The notes: generated by a model not told the origin, from the letters alone. Shown: positions 25,863 through 37,111, numbered from the stretch's first letter. The stretch: DNA of 64,000 nt from Pseudomonas cavernae (GCF_003595175.1 NZ_CP032419.1:2604001-2668000); one strand, 5' to 3'. Translations and numbers: made by a program.

Positions 25863-26675
25863 TTACTTCCGATACTGCTCATCTCCCCAAGCAAGCATAT
25901 TTTCCAGCAGCGTTCTGAGAACTTTCTGGAGTGACTTTGCCAAGTCCTCTCGATAGGTGAAGGGCGCACGCTCATCCATGTAGCTGCACTGCCCAAGCTC
26001 AAGTTGAATGGCATGAATGTCGTTCGAGGGATTGCCGTAGTTACGCGTGATGTACCCGCCTTTAAACCTTCCGTTGAGCACATGACTGTAAGTCGGCGCG
26101 GAGTCGCACACTGCCCTCAGTATTTCAGCCAGGCGCTGATCGCAACTAGCGCCATTGAATGTTCCAAAGTTAAGGTCTGGCAGTTTGCCGTCGAAAAGAC
26201 GGGGGATATGCGAGCGAATCGAATGCGCATCGAACAACAGTGCATAGCCGAACTCGGCCTTCATGCGCGCGAGCTCTTCCGCGACTGTGCGGTGATAAGG
26301 CGCCCATATCTCGGCCAGATAACGCTCCCGTTCTTCGGCCGAGGGCTCACCGCCTTCACGAAACAACGGCTGTCCATCGAACAGGGTCGAGGGGTATAGG
26401 CCTGTGGTAGCCCCGGCATACAAGGGCTTGTCGTCGGCCGGTCGATTGAGGTCTATCACATAGCGCGAATACCCGGCCGCCAGGGTGCTGGCGCCCAGTT
26501 CGGCGGCGAAGTCGTAGAGCCTGGGGATGTTCCAGTCGGTGTCCGGCAGGCTGCGCGCCTGCTCCACCAGCCCCGCCTCGACGGCCGGGGTCAGGCGGGT
26601 GCCGGCGTGCGGCATGCTGATCAGCAGCGGCACGCGGCCACGGCTGAATTCGAAAGCATTGTTGATCTCAAACAT
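25863..26675 (-). CDS. hutG: N-formylglutamate deformylase
   Basis: Last step of the five-step histidine pathway: N-formylglutamate to glutamate and formate. 270 residues, cytoplasmic, of the FGase family, with the metal-binding SMPHAGTRL, the [13 protein letters not shown] and the [10 protein letters not shown] segments. Its start overlaps the end of hutI by eight bases. Together with hutF (38.5 kb), it shows that the Pseudomonas-type route through formylglutamate is used rather than the formamide route. Last gene of the hutU-H-T-I-G run. Confidence 0.95.
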   Translation of the reverse strand: MFEINNAFEFSRGRVPLLISMPHAGTRLTPAVEAGLVEQARSLPDTDWNIPRLYDFAAELGASTLAAGYSRYVIDLNRPADDKPLYAGATTGLYPSTLFDGQPLFREGGEPSAEERERYLAEIWAPYHRTVAEELARMKAEFGYALLFDAHSIRSHIPRLFDGKLPDLNFGTFNGASCDQRLAEILRAVCDSAPTYSHVLNGRFKGGYITRNYGNPSNDIHAIQLELGQCSYMDERAPFTYREDLAKSLQKVLRTLLENMLAWGDEQYRK

Positions 26676-27876
26676 TTATAAGCTCCTTGCCATGGCGGAC
26701 CACGCGTTTGGGCAGCTCGCCGCCGAGCCAATAGGACAGTTCCGCCGGCCGCGCGATGTCCCAGGCGACAAAGTCGGCGACCTTGCCGACCTCCAACGAA
26801 CCGTGACTCGCCTCTAGCCCCAAGGCGCGGGCGGCATGCAGGGTGACGCCGGCCAGCGCTTCTTCCGGGGTCATGTGGAACAACGTGCAAGCCATGTTCA
26901 ACATCAGCCGCAGGGACAGCGCCGGCGAGGTGCCGGGGTTGAGGTCGCTGGCAACCGCCAGCGCCACGCCATGTTTGCGCAGCGCCGCCATCGGCGGCAG
27001 CTGGGTCTCGCGCAGGAAGTAGAACGCGCCGGGCAGTAGCACCGCCACGGTACCGGCAGCCGCCATGGCCTGGGCGTCACCCTCGGTCATGAATTCCAGG
27101 TGATCGGCCGACAGCGCCTGATAGCGCGCCGCCAAACTGGAGCCGCCGAGGGACGACAATTGCTCGGCATGCAGCTTGACCGGCAGGCCCAGCGCGCGGG
27201 CGGCGATAAACACCCGCTCGACCTGCGCCGGCGAGAACGCCAGGTACTCGCAGAACGCATCGACCGCATCGACCAGCCCCTCCGCCGCCAGGGCCGGGAG
27301 CATCTCGCTGCAGACATGCGCGATATAGTCGTCGGCGCGTTCGGCGTATTCCGGCGGCAGCGCATGGGCCGCCAGGCAGGTGCTGCGCACGGTGACCGGC
27401 AGCGTCTCGCCGAGGCGGCGGATCACCCGCAGCATCTTGCGTTCGCTGGCCAGGTCGAGGCCGTAGCCGGACTTGATCTCGACCGTGGTCACGCCGTCAC
27501 GCAGCAGGCTGCGCAGGCATTTGCTGGCACTGGCCAGCAGCTCGTCCTCGCTGGCCGCACGAGTGGCGCGCACGGTGCTGGCGATGCCGCCACCGGCCGC
27601 GGCGATCTCGGCATAGCTGACGCCTTCGAGGCGCTGTTCGAACTCGCCGCTGCGGTTACCGCCAAACACCGTGTGGGTGTGGCAGTCGATCAACCCAGGG
27701 GTAACCCAGGCGCCGCCGAGGTCGATGGTCTCGGCATAGTCCGCGGCCGGCAGCTCGGCGCGTGGGCCGATCCATTCGATGCGCTCGCCGCGGGTGACCA
27801 GCGCCGCATCCTCGATGATCGAGTAACGCCCGCCGACCATGGTCGCGGCGTGACAGTGGTGCCAGAGAGATTTCAT
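26668..27876 (-). CDS. hutI: imidazolonepropionase
   Basis: Hydrolyses 4-imidazolone-5-propionate to N-formimino-L-glutamate. 402 residues, the normal length; amidohydrolase fold with the metal site [10 protein letters not shown], a central KLHAEQLS and a late [10 protein letters not shown]. Cytoplasmic. It sits between the permease gene (17 bases upstream) and hutG (overlap), in one operon. All motifs are intact. Confidence 0.96.
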   Translation of the reverse strand: MKSLWHHCHAATMVGGRYSIIEDAALVTRGERIEWIGPRAELPAADYAETIDLGGAWVTPGLIDCHTHTVFGGNRSGEFEQRLEGVSYAEIAAAGGGIASTVRATRAASEDELLASASKCLRSLLRDGVTTVEIKSGYGLDLASERKMLRVIRRLGETLPVTVRSTCLAAHALPPEYAERADDYIAHVCSEMLPALAAEGLVDAVDAFCEYLAFSPAQVERVFIAARALGLPVKLHAEQLSSLGGSSLAARYQALSADHLEFMTEGDAQAMAAAGTVAVLLPGAFYFLRETQLPPMAALRKHGVALAVASDLNPGTSPALSLRLMLNMACTLFHMTPEEALAGVTLHAARALGLEASHGSLEVGKVADFVAWDIARPAELSYWLGGELPKRVVRHGKELINV

Positions 27877-27893
27877 CAGAACACTCCGCTTAC

Positions 27894-29306
27894 CTATCTA
27901 TGCGTGGAGAACAGGTTCGAGGCCGCCAACCCCGGTTTGGCTACCGCCGGCCTGACCCACAGCCAGTAAGCGATAGACAGCAGGGCAATCCATACGGCAC
28001 CGACATACAGGGCCATGCGCGAATCGGGGAAATAGCCGAGCACGGCGAAGATGAACAGCATGAAGACGATGGCCGCGGCCGGCGCGAAAGGCCAGAACGG
28101 CACCGGAAACTTCAGCGCGGCGGCTTCTTCCTTGCTCAGCGAACGGCGCATGGCGACCTGTGACAGCAGAATCATCAGCCAGACCCAGACTGTGGCGAAG
28201 GTGGCGATCGAGGCGATCAGCAGGAACACGTTCTCCGGAATCAGGTAGTTGAGCAGCACGCCGATCAGCAGAGCGCCGCCCATCACCAGCACCGTCATCC
28301 AGGGTACACCCTGGCGCGACAGGCGCGCGAAGCCTGCTGGAGCCTGCCCCTGACGAGCCATGCCATACATCATCCGCCCAGCGCCGAAGATGTCGCTGTT
28401 GATGGCGGAGACGGCGGCCGAAATCACCACGACATTGAGGATGGCCGCCGCCGAGGCGATGCCCAGGCTGTCGAATATCTGCACGAAGGGGCTGCCCTGG
28501 CTGCCGATCTGCGGCCAGGGGTAGATCGCCATCAGCACGAACAGGGTCAGCACGTAGAACAGCAGGATGCGCGCCGGCACCGCGTTGATCGCCTGTGGGA
28601 TGACCCGCTGCGGGTCCTTCGCCTCACCGGCGGTGATGCCGATGATCTCGATGCCGCCGAAGGCGAACATGACCACGGCAAAGGAAGCGATGAGGCCGCC
28701 GATGCCGTTGGGCATGAAGCCGCCATGCGCCCACAGGTTGTGGATACCGGTGGCCGCCCCGCTCCCCTCGGCGCTGCCCAGGCCATAGAGCATGATGCCG
28801 AAGCCTGCCGCGATCATCGCCACGATGGCGCCGACCTTGAGCAGCGACAGCCAGAACTCCAGCTCGCCGAAGACCTTGACGTTGCACAGGTTGAGCGCGC
28901 CGATGAACAACACGATCGCCAGTACCCAGATCCAGCGCGGCACTTCCGGGAACCAGAAGCCCATGTAGACGCCGAAGGCGGTCACGTCCGCCAGGCAGAC
29001 GATGATCATCTCGAAGGCATAGGTCCAGCCGGTGATGAAGCCGGCGAGCGGCCCCAGGTAGCTGCTGGCGTACTGGCCGAACGAGCCGGCCACCGGGTTG
29101 TGCACCGCCATCTCGCCGAGGGCGCGCATCACCATAAACACGGCGGCGCCACCGATCAGGTAGGCCAGCAGGACAGCCGGCCCTGCCATCTGGATAGCCG
29201 CCGCAGAGCCATAGAACAGGCCCGTACCGATGGCCGAGCCAAGCGCCATGAAGCGGATATGACGCGCAGTGAGGCCGCGCTGCAAGCCGTTGGAATGCTG
29301 TTGCAT
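27894..29306 (-). CDS. hutT: histidine permease, amino acid-polyamine-organocation family
   Basis: 470-residue inner-membrane symporter with about 12 hydrophobic helices, starting at the family signature [20 protein letters not shown] (helix 1) and with [13 protein letters not shown] in helix 3. Similar to HutT/ProY-type permeases, and its place between hutH and hutI supports histidine or urocanate uptake. It follows hutH after 112 bases that hold two stem-loops, so its expression may differ from hutU-H. Proline or another amino acid as substrate is not excluded by sequence alone. Confidence 0.87.
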   Translation of the reverse strand: MQQHSNGLQRGLTARHIRFMALGSAIGTGLFYGSAAAIQMAGPAVLLAYLIGGAAVFMVMRALGEMAVHNPVAGSFGQYASSYLGPLAGFITGWTYAFEMIIVCLADVTAFGVYMGFWFPEVPRWIWVLAIVLFIGALNLCNVKVFGELEFWLSLLKVGAIVAMIAAGFGIMLYGLGSAEGSGAATGIHNLWAHGGFMPNGIGGLIASFAVVMFAFGGIEIIGITAGEAKDPQRVIPQAINAVPARILLFYVLTLFVLMAIYPWPQIGSQGSPFVQIFDSLGIASAAAILNVVVISAAVSAINSDIFGAGRMMYGMARQGQAPAGFARLSRQGVPWMTVLVMGGALLIGVLLNYLIPENVFLLIASIATFATVWVWLMILLSQVAMRRSLSKEEAAALKFPVPFWPFAPAAAIVFMLFIFAVLGYFPDSRMALYVGAVWIALLSIAYWLWVRPAVAKPGLAASNLFSTHR

Positions 29307-29340
29307 TTCGCTTTCCTGATTATTTTTGTCGGGCGAAAAG

Positions 29341-29407
29341 CCGTGCGCAGCCCGCGAGACAGGCCGCGCACGGCAATTGGGTCGGGCCGGGAATCAGGCT
29401 TCCCGGC
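29341..29407 (-). terminator. two stem-loops between hutH and hutT
   Basis: CCGTGCGC...GCGCACGG (29341-29373) and GCCGGGAA-N6-TTCCCGGC (29386-29407). Neither has a U-run. They may trim or partly stop the transcript, lowering hutT relative to hutU-H. Confidence 0.45.
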
Positions 29408-29418
29408 TTAGAGCCTGC

Positions 29419-30951
29419 TTAGAGGCTCGGTAACAGCTGGGCCGGCACCAGTACGTTCAGGCAGCGCGACGCCAACAGTTGGCCGGCCGCCTCGATATCT
29501 GGGGCGAAGAAGCGATCCTGCTCGAAGTGGGACACCCGCTCACGCAGCGCCTGCCGCGCCTGCTCCAGCTTCGGCGAGGTCTTGCGGCCTTCACGGAAGT
29601 CCAGGCCCTGGCAGGCGCCCAGCCACTCCACGGCGAGAATGCCGCGCACGTTGTCGGCCATCTCCCACAGGCGTTTGCCGGCAGCCGGCGCCATCGACAC
29701 ATGGTCTTCCTGGTTGGCCGAGGTCGGCAGGCTGTCGACGCTGTGCGGATGCGCCAGCGCCTTGTTCTCGCTGGCCAGTGCGGCGGCGGTGACCTGGGCG
29801 ATCATGAAGCCGGAGTTGACCCCGCCATTGGCCACCAGGAACGGCGGCAGCTGCGACATGTGCTTGTCCATCATCAACGAGATGCGCCGCTCGCTCAGCG
29901 AGCCGATCTCGGCGATGGCCAGCGCCAGGTTGTCGGCGGCCATGGCCACCGGCTCGGCGTGGAAGTTACCGCCTGAGATCACATCGCCCTCGGCGGCGAA
30001 CACCAGTGGGTTGTCGGACACCGCGTTGGCCTCGACGCTCAAGACTTCGGCGACCTGACGGATCTGGGTCAGGCAGGCGCCCATCACCTGCGGCTGGCAG
30101 CGCAGGGAATAGGGATCCTGCACCTTGTCGCAGTCCGCGTGGGACTGGGAGATCTCGCTGCTGGCCGTGAGCAGATCGCGATAGGCCGCGGCGGCATCGA
30201 TCTGCCCGCGCTGGCCGCGCGCCGCGTGGATGCGCGGATCGAAGGGCGCCCGCGAACCGAGCATGGCCTCGACGCTCAGGCTGCCGCAGACGGTCGCGGC
30301 GGCGAACAGATCCTCGGCGGCGAACAGGCCGCGCAGCGCGTAGGCGGTGGAGACCTGGGTGCCGTTGAGCAGCGCCAGGCCTTCCTTGGCCGCCAGGGTC
30401 AGCGGCTCGAGCCCGGCCTTGGCCAACGCCTCGGTGGCCGGCAGCCACTCGCCACGATGGCGCGCCTGGCCCTCGCCGAGCAACACCAGGGACATATGCG
30501 CCAGCGGCGCCAAGTCGCCTGAGGCACCCACCGAGCCCTTGAGTGGGATATGCGGGTAGACCTCGGCATTGATCATCGCGATCAGCGCATTGATCACCGT
30601 CCGGCGGATGCCGGAGAAGCCCCGCGCCAGGCTGTTGACCTTGAGCACCATGACCAAGCGCACCAACGCATCGTCGAGCGGCTGACCGACACCGGCGGCA
30701 TGCGACAGCACCAGCGAGCGCTGCAGGTTTTCCAGGTCCTCGGTGGCGATGCGGGTCTGCGCCAGCAGGCCGAAGCCGGTGTTGATGCCGTAAGCCGTGC
30801 GGCCTTCGGCCAGAATCTGTTCGACACAGGCCACACTGCGCTCGATGGCATCCGCGGCGCCGTGATCCAAGGTGATGTGCACCGGGCCCTGATGGATAAG
30901 GCGCAGTTGAGCCAGGGTCAGTTGGCCGGGCAATAGGTTCAGCGTGTTCAT
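29419..30951 (-). CDS. hutH: histidine ammonia-lyase
   Basis: Converts histidine to trans-urocanate and ammonia, first pathway step. 510 residues, typical length. The MIO electrophile forms from Ala143-Ser144-Gly145 within [12 protein letters not shown], and the [13 protein letters not shown] segment carries the active-site Tyr. Cytoplasmic homotetramer in the family. It starts two bases after the hutU stop and is certainly co-transcribed with it. Confidence 0.97.
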   Translation of the reverse strand: MNTLNLLPGQLTLAQLRLIHQGPVHITLDHGAADAIERSVACVEQILAEGRTAYGINTGFGLLAQTRIATEDLENLQRSLVLSHAAGVGQPLDDALVRLVMVLKVNSLARGFSGIRRTVINALIAMINAEVYPHIPLKGSVGASGDLAPLAHMSLVLLGEGQARHRGEWLPATEALAKAGLEPLTLAAKEGLALLNGTQVSTAYALRGLFAAEDLFAAATVCGSLSVEAMLGSRAPFDPRIHAARGQRGQIDAAAAYRDLLTASSEISQSHADCDKVQDPYSLRCQPQVMGACLTQIRQVAEVLSVEANAVSDNPLVFAAEGDVISGGNFHAEPVAMAADNLALAIAEIGSLSERRISLMMDKHMSQLPPFLVANGGVNSGFMIAQVTAAALASENKALAHPHSVDSLPTSANQEDHVSMAPAAGKRLWEMADNVRGILAVEWLGACQGLDFREGRKTSPKLEQARQALRERVSHFEQDRFFAPDIEAAGQLLASRCLNVLVPAQLLPSL

Positions 30952-30953
30952 GT

Positions 30954-32639
30954 TTAGGCTCCTTTAACCGAGTTGATCATCGGCAGGTTGAGGTCCTGCT
31001 CGCGGGCGCAGTCGATGGCGATCTGGTAACCGGCATCGGCATGGCGCATCACCCCGGTGGCCGGGTCGTTGTGCAGCACGCGGGCGATGCGCGCCGCGGC
31101 GTCGTCGCTGCCGTCGCAGACGATGACCATCCCCGAGTGCTGGGAGAAGCCCATGCCGACGCCGCCGCCATGGTGCAGCGAAACCCAGGTGGCGCCGCTG
31201 GCGGTATTCAGCAGGGCGTTCAGCAGCGGCCAGTCGGAGACCGCATCGGAGCCGTCCTGCATGGCTTCGGTTTCGCGGTTGGGGCTGGCCACCGAGCCGG
31301 AGTCGAGGTGGTCGCGGCCGATCACGATCGGCGCGGACAATTCGCCGCTGCGGACCATTTCGTTGAAGGCCAGCCCGAGCTTGGCGCGCAGACCCAGGCC
31401 GACCCAGCAGATGCGTGCCGGCAGGCCCTGGAAGCTGATGCGTTCGCGGGCCATGTCCAGCCAGCGGTGCAGATGCTCGTCGTCCGGGATCAGTTCCTTG
31501 ACCTTGGCGTCGGTCTTGTAGATGTCCTGCGGGTCGCCGGACAAGGCGGCCCAGCGGAACGGGCCTATGCCACGGCAGAACAGCGGGCGGATATAGGCCG
31601 GGACGAAACCGGGGAAGTCGAAGGCATTGGCGACGCCCTCCTCCTTGGCCATCTGGCGGATGTTGTTGCCATAGTCGAAGGTCGGCACGCCCATCTTCTG
31701 GAAGTCCAGCATGGCCTGCACATGCACCGCCATGGACTGCTTGGCGGCCTTGACCACCGCGGTCGGCTCGCTCTTGGCGCGTTCGCGGTACTGCGCCCAG
31801 GTCCAGCCGATCGGCAGGTAGCCGTTCAGCGGGTCATGGGCGCTGGTCTGGTCGGTGACCAGGTCCGGGCGCACGCCACGGCGCACCAGTTCCGGGAGGA
31901 TTTCCGCGGCGTTGCCACAGAGGGCGATGGAGATGGCGCGGCCTTCTGCAGTGTACTTGGCGATGCGCGCCAGGGCGTCGTCGAGGTCGCTGGCTTGCTC
32001 ATCGACGTAACGGGTCTTCAGGCGAAAATCGATGCTGCTCTGCTGGCACTCGATGTTCAGTGAGCAGGCACCGGCGAGGGTGGCCGCCAGCGGCTGCGCG
32101 CCGCCCATGCCACCGAGGCCGGCGGTGAGTACCCAGCGGCCCTTGAGGCTGCCGCCGTAATGCTGGCGGCCAGCTTCGACGAAGGTTTCATAGGTACCCT
32201 GGACGATGCCCTGGCTACCGATGTAGATCCAGCTGCCGGCGGTCATCTGCCCGTACATGGCCAGGCCCTTGGCGTCCAGTTCGTTGAAGTGCTCCCAGCT
32301 GGCCCAGTGCGGCACCAGGTTGGAGTTGGCGATCAGCACGCGCGGCGCGTTGCTGTGGGTCTTGAACACGCCGACCGGCTTGCCCGACTGCACCAGCAGG
32401 GTCTCGTCGTCATTCAACTGCTTGAGGGTCTCGACGATCTTGTCGTAGCACTCCCAGTTGCGCGCGGCACGGCCGATGCCGCCATACACCACCAGCTCCT
32501 TGGGGTTCTCCGCCACTTCCGGGTCGAGGTTGTTCATCAGCATGCGCAGCGGCGCCTCGGTCAGCCAACTCTTGGCATTCAGCTGGTTGCCGCGCGGGGC
32601 GCGGATTTCGACGTCTCGGAAACGGTTTGGCTTGTTCAT
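30954..32639 (-). CDS. hutU: urocanate hydratase
   Basis: Hydrates urocanate to imidazolonepropionate with a tightly bound NAD+. 561 residues from ATG 32639, chosen because AGAGG lies six bases before and urocanases begin near [12 protein letters not shown]; the frame is open upstream to 32771 but that part covers the promoter and operator. Family motifs seen: [26 protein letters not shown] (NAD binding) and [14 protein letters not shown] [10 protein letters not shown]. First gene of the operon and closest to the HutC site. Urocanate, its substrate, is the known HutC inducer. Confidence 0.97.
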   Translation of the reverse strand: MNKPNRFRDVEIRAPRGNQLNAKSWLTEAPLRMLMNNLDPEVAENPKELVVYGGIGRAARNWECYDKIVETLKQLNDDETLLVQSGKPVGVFKTHSNAPRVLIANSNLVPHWASWEHFNELDAKGLAMYGQMTAGSWIYIGSQGIVQGTYETFVEAGRQHYGGSLKGRWVLTAGLGGMGGAQPLAATLAGACSLNIECQQSSIDFRLKTRYVDEQASDLDDALARIAKYTAEGRAISIALCGNAAEILPELVRRGVRPDLVTDQTSAHDPLNGYLPIGWTWAQYRERAKSEPTAVVKAAKQSMAVHVQAMLDFQKMGVPTFDYGNNIRQMAKEEGVANAFDFPGFVPAYIRPLFCRGIGPFRWAALSGDPQDIYKTDAKVKELIPDDEHLHRWLDMARERISFQGLPARICWVGLGLRAKLGLAFNEMVRSGELSAPIVIGRDHLDSGSVASPNRETEAMQDGSDAVSDWPLLNALLNTASGATWVSLHHGGGVGMGFSQHSGMVIVCDGSDDAAARIARVLHNDPATGVMRHADAGYQIAIDCAREQDLNLPMINSVKGA

Positions 32640-32715
32640 GACGGGCCTCTGGTGAAGATGGTTATCTGCTTGTTCTTGTGTGGTCGCCACAGCAAGGCAT
32701 GCAAATATGTAAGCA

Positions 32716-32725
32716 TGTATATACA
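32716..32725. promoter_or_regulatory. HutC operator and probable promoter of hutU
   Basis: Perfect palindrome TGTATATACA, 77 bases before the hutU start. On minus it sits between TTGATT and TTACAT, 17 bases apart, which would be the -35 and -10 boxes, so a bound repressor would block polymerase. Confidence 0.75.
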
Positions 32726-32941
32726 ACTCAATCAAGCAGAATTTCACCCCCTCTTTCTGCCGGCCGGCCACCTGCCGCAGGCGGCATCCGGCCTGGTCCA
32801 GCGCCGGCTGATGGCGCTGGATGATGCGGCCGAGCGCGCATTATTTGCCTGAAGGCCGAGCGCCACAGGCTATGTTTGTAAAGGGCACGTGACCGCTGCG
32901 ACAGCCCTGCCGTGCGGCAAGCCCTGCTTGAGGAGACTGCG

Positions 32942-33574
32942 ATGAGCAAGCTATTGAGTGAAGACGGAAAGGACCTGCTTTTTCGCAGCGCCCGCACCCA
33001 CAGCGCCTGGCTCAAGAAACCCGTGAGCGACGAAACCCTGCGGCAACTCTACGACTTGATGAAGTGGGGGCCGACCAGTGCCAACTGCTGCCCCGTGCGC
33101 ATCCTCTTCCTGCGCACAGCTGAAGCGAAGCAGCGCTTGCTACCTGCCCTCGCGCCGGGCAATGGGGAAAAGACCATGGCCGCGCCCGTAACCGCCATCA
33201 TTGCCTACGACACAAAATTCTACGACTTGCTGCCGAAACTCTTTCCCCATGCCGATGCCCGCGCCTGGTTCGCCGCTACGCCCGAACTCGCCGAGATCAC
33301 TGCCCGGCGCAACAGTTCTTTGCAAGGCGCGTATTTCATGATCGCGGCACGCGCACTGGGGCTGGACTGCGGGCCGATGTCCGGCTTCGACAACGCCAAG
33401 GTCGATCATGAGTTCTTCCCGGCCGACAAGGCGCAGAACGAGTTCCAGATGGAGCACTTTGCCGACAGTCACGTGAAGTCCAATTTCTTGTGCAATCTGG
33501 GCTATGGCGACTCGAGCAAGCTGCACCCCCGCAGCCCACGGCTGGATTTTGCCGAGGCCTGCCAACTGCTCTGA
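32942..33574 (+). CDS. nitroreductase-family protein, RutE-like (malonic semialdehyde reductase type)
   Basis: 210 residues from ATG 32942 (AGGAG seven bases before; the upstream in-frame codon lacks one). Flavin-dependent nitroreductase fold: [23 protein letters not shown] for FMN binding and [17 protein letters not shown]. This matches RutE/HadB-type reductases, which act on malonic semialdehyde in pyrimidine breakdown. No other rut gene is near, and it is divergent from hutU, so its role here is unclear; it may detoxify an aldehyde or quinone. Confidence 0.85.
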   Translation: MSKLLSEDGKDLLFRSARTHSAWLKKPVSDETLRQLYDLMKWGPTSANCCPVRILFLRTAEAKQRLLPALAPGNGEKTMAAPVTAIIAYDTKFYDLLPKLFPHADARAWFAATPELAEITARRNSSLQGAYFMIAARALGLDCGPMSGFDNAKVDHEFFPADKAQNEFQMEHFADSHVKSNFLCNLGYGDSSKLHPRSPRLDFAEACQLL

Positions 33575-33811
33575 TGGCGCGCCAGGCAAGAGCGCAACGA
33601 ACCTCTGGCAGCGTCACCGGCGCCAACCCCGTGAAGCTGCCAGCCACGGCCACCGGCCCTGTCCTGGCGAGAATAAACTTCCCAGCCGGCGTAACAATGG
33701 GTAACGGCGCCTGGTTTCCCTGGGTCATGAATATCCTTTCACTCTCCCCCATTTCCCAATGAGCCGTGGCTTTCAGCTCAGGCGCGAGTGTTGGTCCACG
33801 TCTTGCTTATA
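33575..33811. other. intergenic region before the ABC transporter
   Basis: Open frames on both strands here lack ribosome sites and are not believed. Nothing else is seen until the operator at 33812. Confidence 0.4.
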
Positions 33812-33821
33812 TGTATATACA
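33812..33821. promoter_or_regulatory. HutC operator before the ABC transporter genes
   Basis: Perfect TGTATATACA palindrome 61 bases upstream of the binding-protein start, identical to the sites at hutU and hutF. It places the transporter in the hut regulon. Confidence 0.75.
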
Positions 33822-33881
33822 GGCGCGATCAAGATATTACGTGCCTATATAAAGGCAACCCACCCAACAAGAAGAGACTCC

Positions 33882-34676
33882 ATGAGAAAACTCCTCGCGA
33901 TGTTTTTGCTGTCAGCCTGCACGCTCACCGGGATCACCGCCCACGCCGGCGCCATTGATGACGCGGTCAAGCGCGGCACCTTGCGGGTCGGCATGGACCC
34001 GACCTACATGCCGTTCGAGATGACCAACAAGCGCGGCGAAATCATCGGCTTCGAAGTCGACCTGCTGAAGGCCATGGCCAAATCCATGGGTGTCAAGCTG
34101 GAGCTGGTATCGACCAGCTACGACGGCATCATCCCGGCGCTCTTGACCGACAAGTTCGACATGATCGGCTCAGGCATGACCCTGACCCAGGAGCGCAACC
34201 TGCGCATCAACTTCTCCGACCCCTTCATCGTGGTCGGCCAGACCTTGCTGGTGCGCAAGGAGCTGCAAGGCAAGATCAACTCCTACAAGGACCTCAACGA
34301 CCCGCAATACCGCATCACCTCGAAGATCGGCACCACCGGCGAGATGGTCGCCAAGAAGCTGATCGCCAAGGCCCAGTACCACGGCTTCGACAACGAGCAG
34401 GAAGCGGTGATGGATGTGGTCAACGGCAAGGCCGACGCCTTCATCTACGACGCGCCGTACAACGTGGTGGCGGTGAACAAGGCCGGCGCCGGCAAGCTGG
34501 TCTACCTCGACGAGCCGTTCACCTACGAGCCGCTGGCCTTCGGCCTGAAGAAGAACGACTACGACAGCCTCAACTGGATCAACAACTACCTGCGCCAGGC
34601 CAAGGAAGACGGGGCTTACGCGCGCATTCACGACAAATGGTTCAAGAGCACGGACTGGCTCAAGGAAATGGAATAA
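33882..34676 (+). CDS. periplasmic amino-acid-binding protein (polar amino acid ABC transporter)
   Basis: 264 residues; the ATG at 33882 gives a proper signal peptide (1-22, cleaving near AHAGAI), whereas the frame is open further upstream. SBP-type family 3: GTLRVGMDPTYMPFEM, GFEVDLLKAMAK and FDMIGSGMTLTQERN are the hallmarks of PAAT receptors. It should catch a basic or polar amino acid in the periplasm and pass it to the permease encoded next. The shared HutC operator suggests histidine or urocanate. A 14-bp stem-loop follows, probably keeping this mRNA part more abundant. Confidence 0.9.
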   Translation: MRKLLAMFLLSACTLTGITAHAGAIDDAVKRGTLRVGMDPTYMPFEMTNKRGEIIGFEVDLLKAMAKSMGVKLELVSTSYDGIIPALLTDKFDMIGSGMTLTQERNLRINFSDPFIVVGQTLLVRKELQGKINSYKDLNDPQYRITSKIGTTGEMVAKKLIAKAQYHGFDNEQEAVMDVVNGKADAFIYDAPYNVVAVNKAGAGKLVYLDEPFTYEPLAFGLKKNDYDSLNWINNYLRQAKEDGAYARIHDKWFKSTDWLKEME

Positions 34677-34683
34677 GAAGCAG

Positions 34684-34716
34684 CGCAATCAGCGGGGTCC
34701 GGCCCCGCTGATTGCG
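34684..34716 (+). terminator. stem-loop between binding-protein and permease genes
   Basis: CGCAATCAGCGGGG-N5-CCCCGCTGATTGCG, a perfect 14-bp stem. No U-run; likely an mRNA stabiliser or partial terminator that raises binding-protein expression. Confidence 0.6.
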
Positions 34717-34745
34717 GCCTTGAAGCCTGTGGTCGAGAACTCTCT

Positions 34746-35768
34746 ATGAATACGCAGAAAAAACTCCAATTACCCTGGCAGGCGCTGGTCAAACTCCCCA
34801 CGGGAGCAGGTTCCCGAAGAACCCGCCTGTGGCCATGGCATGCGCTGACTGGCTTGATCCTGATCGTCGTGGCCTACGGCCTCTGGTACTCCACTTCGCT
34901 GATCTCCTACGAGTGGCGCTGGAACCGGGTACCGCAGTATTTCGCCTACCAGGCCGAAGAGGCGCAGCGCGCCGCCGACTATGCCCGGGTCGAAGCGATC
35001 GAGGTGCAAGGCGCTACTGCTCGCGTGACCCTGGCCGGGGACTCGGGCGCCAGGCAGGTGCTGGAGGTCGATCAAGACAGCCTGCGAGTCGCTCAGGGCG
35101 ATGATGTTGCCGAGGGCGACGCAGTCGGTGTGACCCACCACTGGGCCGCCGGGCCACTCTTCTGGGGGCTGTGGACCACGCTGTGGATTTCCGTGCTATC
35201 AGGCGCTCTGGGACTGCTGCTCGGCCTGGCCACCGGCCTCTGTCGGCTGTCGAAGAACCCGACCCTGCGTGACCTGTCGACCGTCTACGTCGAACTGGTG
35301 CGCGGCACGCCGCTGCTGGTGCAGATCTTCATCTTCTACTTCTTCATCGGCACGGTGCTCAACCTGTCGCGCGAGTTCGCCGGGGTGGCGGCGCTGGCGC
35401 TGTTCACCGGCGCCTACGTGGCCGAGATCGTCCGCGCCGGGGTGCAGTCGATCGTCAAGGGACAGAACGAGGCGGCCCGTTCGCTCGGTCTGACCGCGCC
35501 GCAGGCGATGCGCCACGTGATCCTGCCGCAGGCGTTCAAGCGCGTGCTGCCGCCGCTGGCCGGGCAGTTCATCAGCCTGGTCAAGGACACCTCGCTGGTC
35601 TCGGTGATCGCCATCACCGAACTGACCAAGAGCGGTCGCGAGGCGATCACCACCTCATTTTCCACTTTCGAAATCTGGTTCTGCGTCGCCGCGCTGTACC
35701 TACTGATCAATTTGCCTCTGTCGCAAATTGCCAACCGACTGGAGCGGAGGCTCGCCCAAAGTGATTGA
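34746..35768 (+). CDS. ABC transporter permease, polar amino acid type, with N-terminal periplasmic insert
   Basis: 340 residues, long for a single PAAT permease. One hydrophobic helix (about 33-50) is followed by about 85 mainly soluble residues (ALVDVNT-like charged strands, WRWNRVP to THHWAAG) before the normal permease core of about five helices. The core carries the EAA loop around [24 protein letters not shown], which contacts the ATPase. Only one permease gene is present, so it probably works as a homodimer. Its stop overlaps the ATPase GTG start. The insert may contact the binding protein; that is a guess. Confidence 0.85.
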   Translation: MNTQKKLQLPWQALVKLPTGAGSRRTRLWPWHALTGLILIVVAYGLWYSTSLISYEWRWNRVPQYFAYQAEEAQRAADYARVEAIEVQGATARVTLAGDSGARQVLEVDQDSLRVAQGDDVAEGDAVGVTHHWAAGPLFWGLWTTLWISVLSGALGLLLGLATGLCRLSKNPTLRDLSTVYVELVRGTPLLVQIFIFYFFIGTVLNLSREFAGVAALALFTGAYVAEIVRAGVQSIVKGQNEAARSLGLTAPQAMRHVILPQAFKRVLPPLAGQFISLVKDTSLVSVIAITELTKSGREAITTSFSTFEIWFCVAALYLLINLPLSQIANRLERRLAQSD

Positions 35769-36495
35769 AGTCCGTGACCTGGTAAAAGTCTTCGACGCCC
35801 GCGGCCAGCAGGTGCGCGCGGTGGATAACGTCAGCACCCGGGTGGCCAAGGGCGAGGTGCTGGTGGTGCTCGGCCCGTCCGGCTCCGGCAAGTCGACCTT
35901 CCTGCGCTGCCTCAACGGTCTCGAGGCGCTGGATTCCGGCTCGGTAGCCATCGACGGCCTCGACCTGTCCAATCCGAAGACCGACGTCAACGCCTACCGC
36001 CGCGAAGTCGGCATGGTGTTCCAGCACTTCAACCTGTTCCCGCACATGACCGTGCTGGAGAACCTGTGCCTGGCGCAGAAGGTGGTGCGCAAGCGCGGCA
36101 AGGCCGAACGCGAGGACAAGGCGCGCGCGCTGCTGGCCAAGGTCGGCATCGCCCAGAAGGCCGACGAATTTCCCTCGCGCCTGTCCGGCGGCCAGCAGCA
36201 GCGGGTGGCGATCGCCCGCGCGCTGTGCATGGAGCCGAAGGTGATGCTGTTCGACGAACCGACCTCGGCGCTCGACCCGGAAATGGTCGGCGAGGTGCTC
36301 GACGTGATGAAGCAGCTGGCCGTGGAAGGCATGACCATGGTCTGCGTCACCCACGAGATGGGCTTCGCCCGTGAGGTGGCCGACCGCGTGCTGTTCTTCG
36401 ATCACGGCAAGCTGCTGGAAGATGCCGCGCCCGCGCAGTTCTTCGCCCAGCCGCAGGACCCGCGCGCGCAAGCCTTCTTGCGTCAGGTGCTGTAG
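35761..36495 (+). CDS. ABC transporter ATP-binding protein, polar amino acid type
   Basis: 244 residues from GTG 35761, which overlaps the permease stop and follows GGAGG; the frame is open to 35728 without a better site. Walker [11 protein letters not shown]-loop [15 protein letters not shown] signature [15 protein letters not shown], Walker B VMLFDEP and the switch His in VTHEMGF are all intact. It powers uptake through the preceding permease. Same transcript as the binding protein. Confidence 0.93.
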   Translation: MIEVRDLVKVFDARGQQVRAVDNVSTRVAKGEVLVVLGPSGSGKSTFLRCLNGLEALDSGSVAIDGLDLSNPKTDVNAYRREVGMVFQHFNLFPHMTVLENLCLAQKVVRKRGKAEREDKARALLAKVGIAQKADEFPSRLSGGQQQRVAIARALCMEPKVMLFDEPTSALDPEMVGEVLDVMKQLAVEGMTMVCVTHEMGFAREVADRVLFFDHGKLLEDAAPAQFFAQPQDPRAQAFLRQVL

Positions 36496-36602
36496 GTTGG
36501 GCTGAGCGCAGCGAAGCCCAACGGCGGTGGCGAAGGCGGCGCATCTGTCGTGATGCGCGATCACCGCTGGGCTTCGTCGCTGCGCTCCTCAACCCAACCT
36601 AC
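36492..36602. repeat. inverted repeat element, GTAGGTTGGGCT type
   Basis: GTAGGTTGGGCT-GAGCGCAGCG on the left is mirrored by CGCTGCGCTC-CTCAACCCAACCTAC on the right, about 110 bases in all. Sequences of this type are scattered in Pseudomonas intergenic DNA. A related hairpin, GGTGGAA...TTCCACC, lies at 36681-36707. Confidence 0.6.
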
Positions 36603-36836
36603 GTTCTGGGTCAGCCGCGCTGCGGCGTAACCCGCCATGCCCCCGTGGCGTTTATCGCGGTATGCCGGATTGATTCGTAGGGTGGAATCGCCGAAGGCGC
36701 TTCCACCGTTAACCGCGCGAACCGTTCGGCCACAACTCCGACTTGTCGGCAAACTCCCGCCCTGTGTGGGCGTTTGTTTTTGTGGGGTGGGTTGATGACG
36801 GATTACGCCGCTGCGCGGCTAATCCAGCCTACGTGG

Positions 36837-37106
36837 CTAGGGTCTGTTGACGTTTCGTCACGGCCGCGACGGAGCCTGTTTTTGCGCGGGGCTAGGCGCG
36901 AGACGCGAAGTTTGGTCGTTCCAAATGAGCGTCGAGCAACGACGCGCCGCGCAAAAACAGGCCCGTCCCTGCGGGTTGCGCGGCAAATGGCGCCATGCGT
37001 CGTTGCGGGACTTGGCAAGGGAACGACCATTCCCTGCGTCCCGCGCCTAGCCTGGCGCCATTTGCCGCGGCAACGCGGTTCGCGACGAAACGTCAACAGA
37101 CCCTAG
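36837..37106. repeat. 270-bp MITE with CTAG flanks
   Basis: Perfect terminal repeats CTAGGGTCTGTTGACGTTT/CGTC facing each other (36837-36859 and 37084-37106). The outer CTAG on both sides could be the target duplication of an IS5-family (IS427-group-like) element. Inside, GCCTGTTTTTGCGCGG is again inverted. No transposase is encoded. It lies between the ABC transporter and hutD. Confidence 0.7.
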
Positions 37107-37111
37107 GATAG

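Noticed and set aside
32640..32760. Sigma-54 promoter for hutU
   Set aside because: No TGGCAC-N5-TTGC pattern was found; a sigma-70-like pair around the HutC site fits better.
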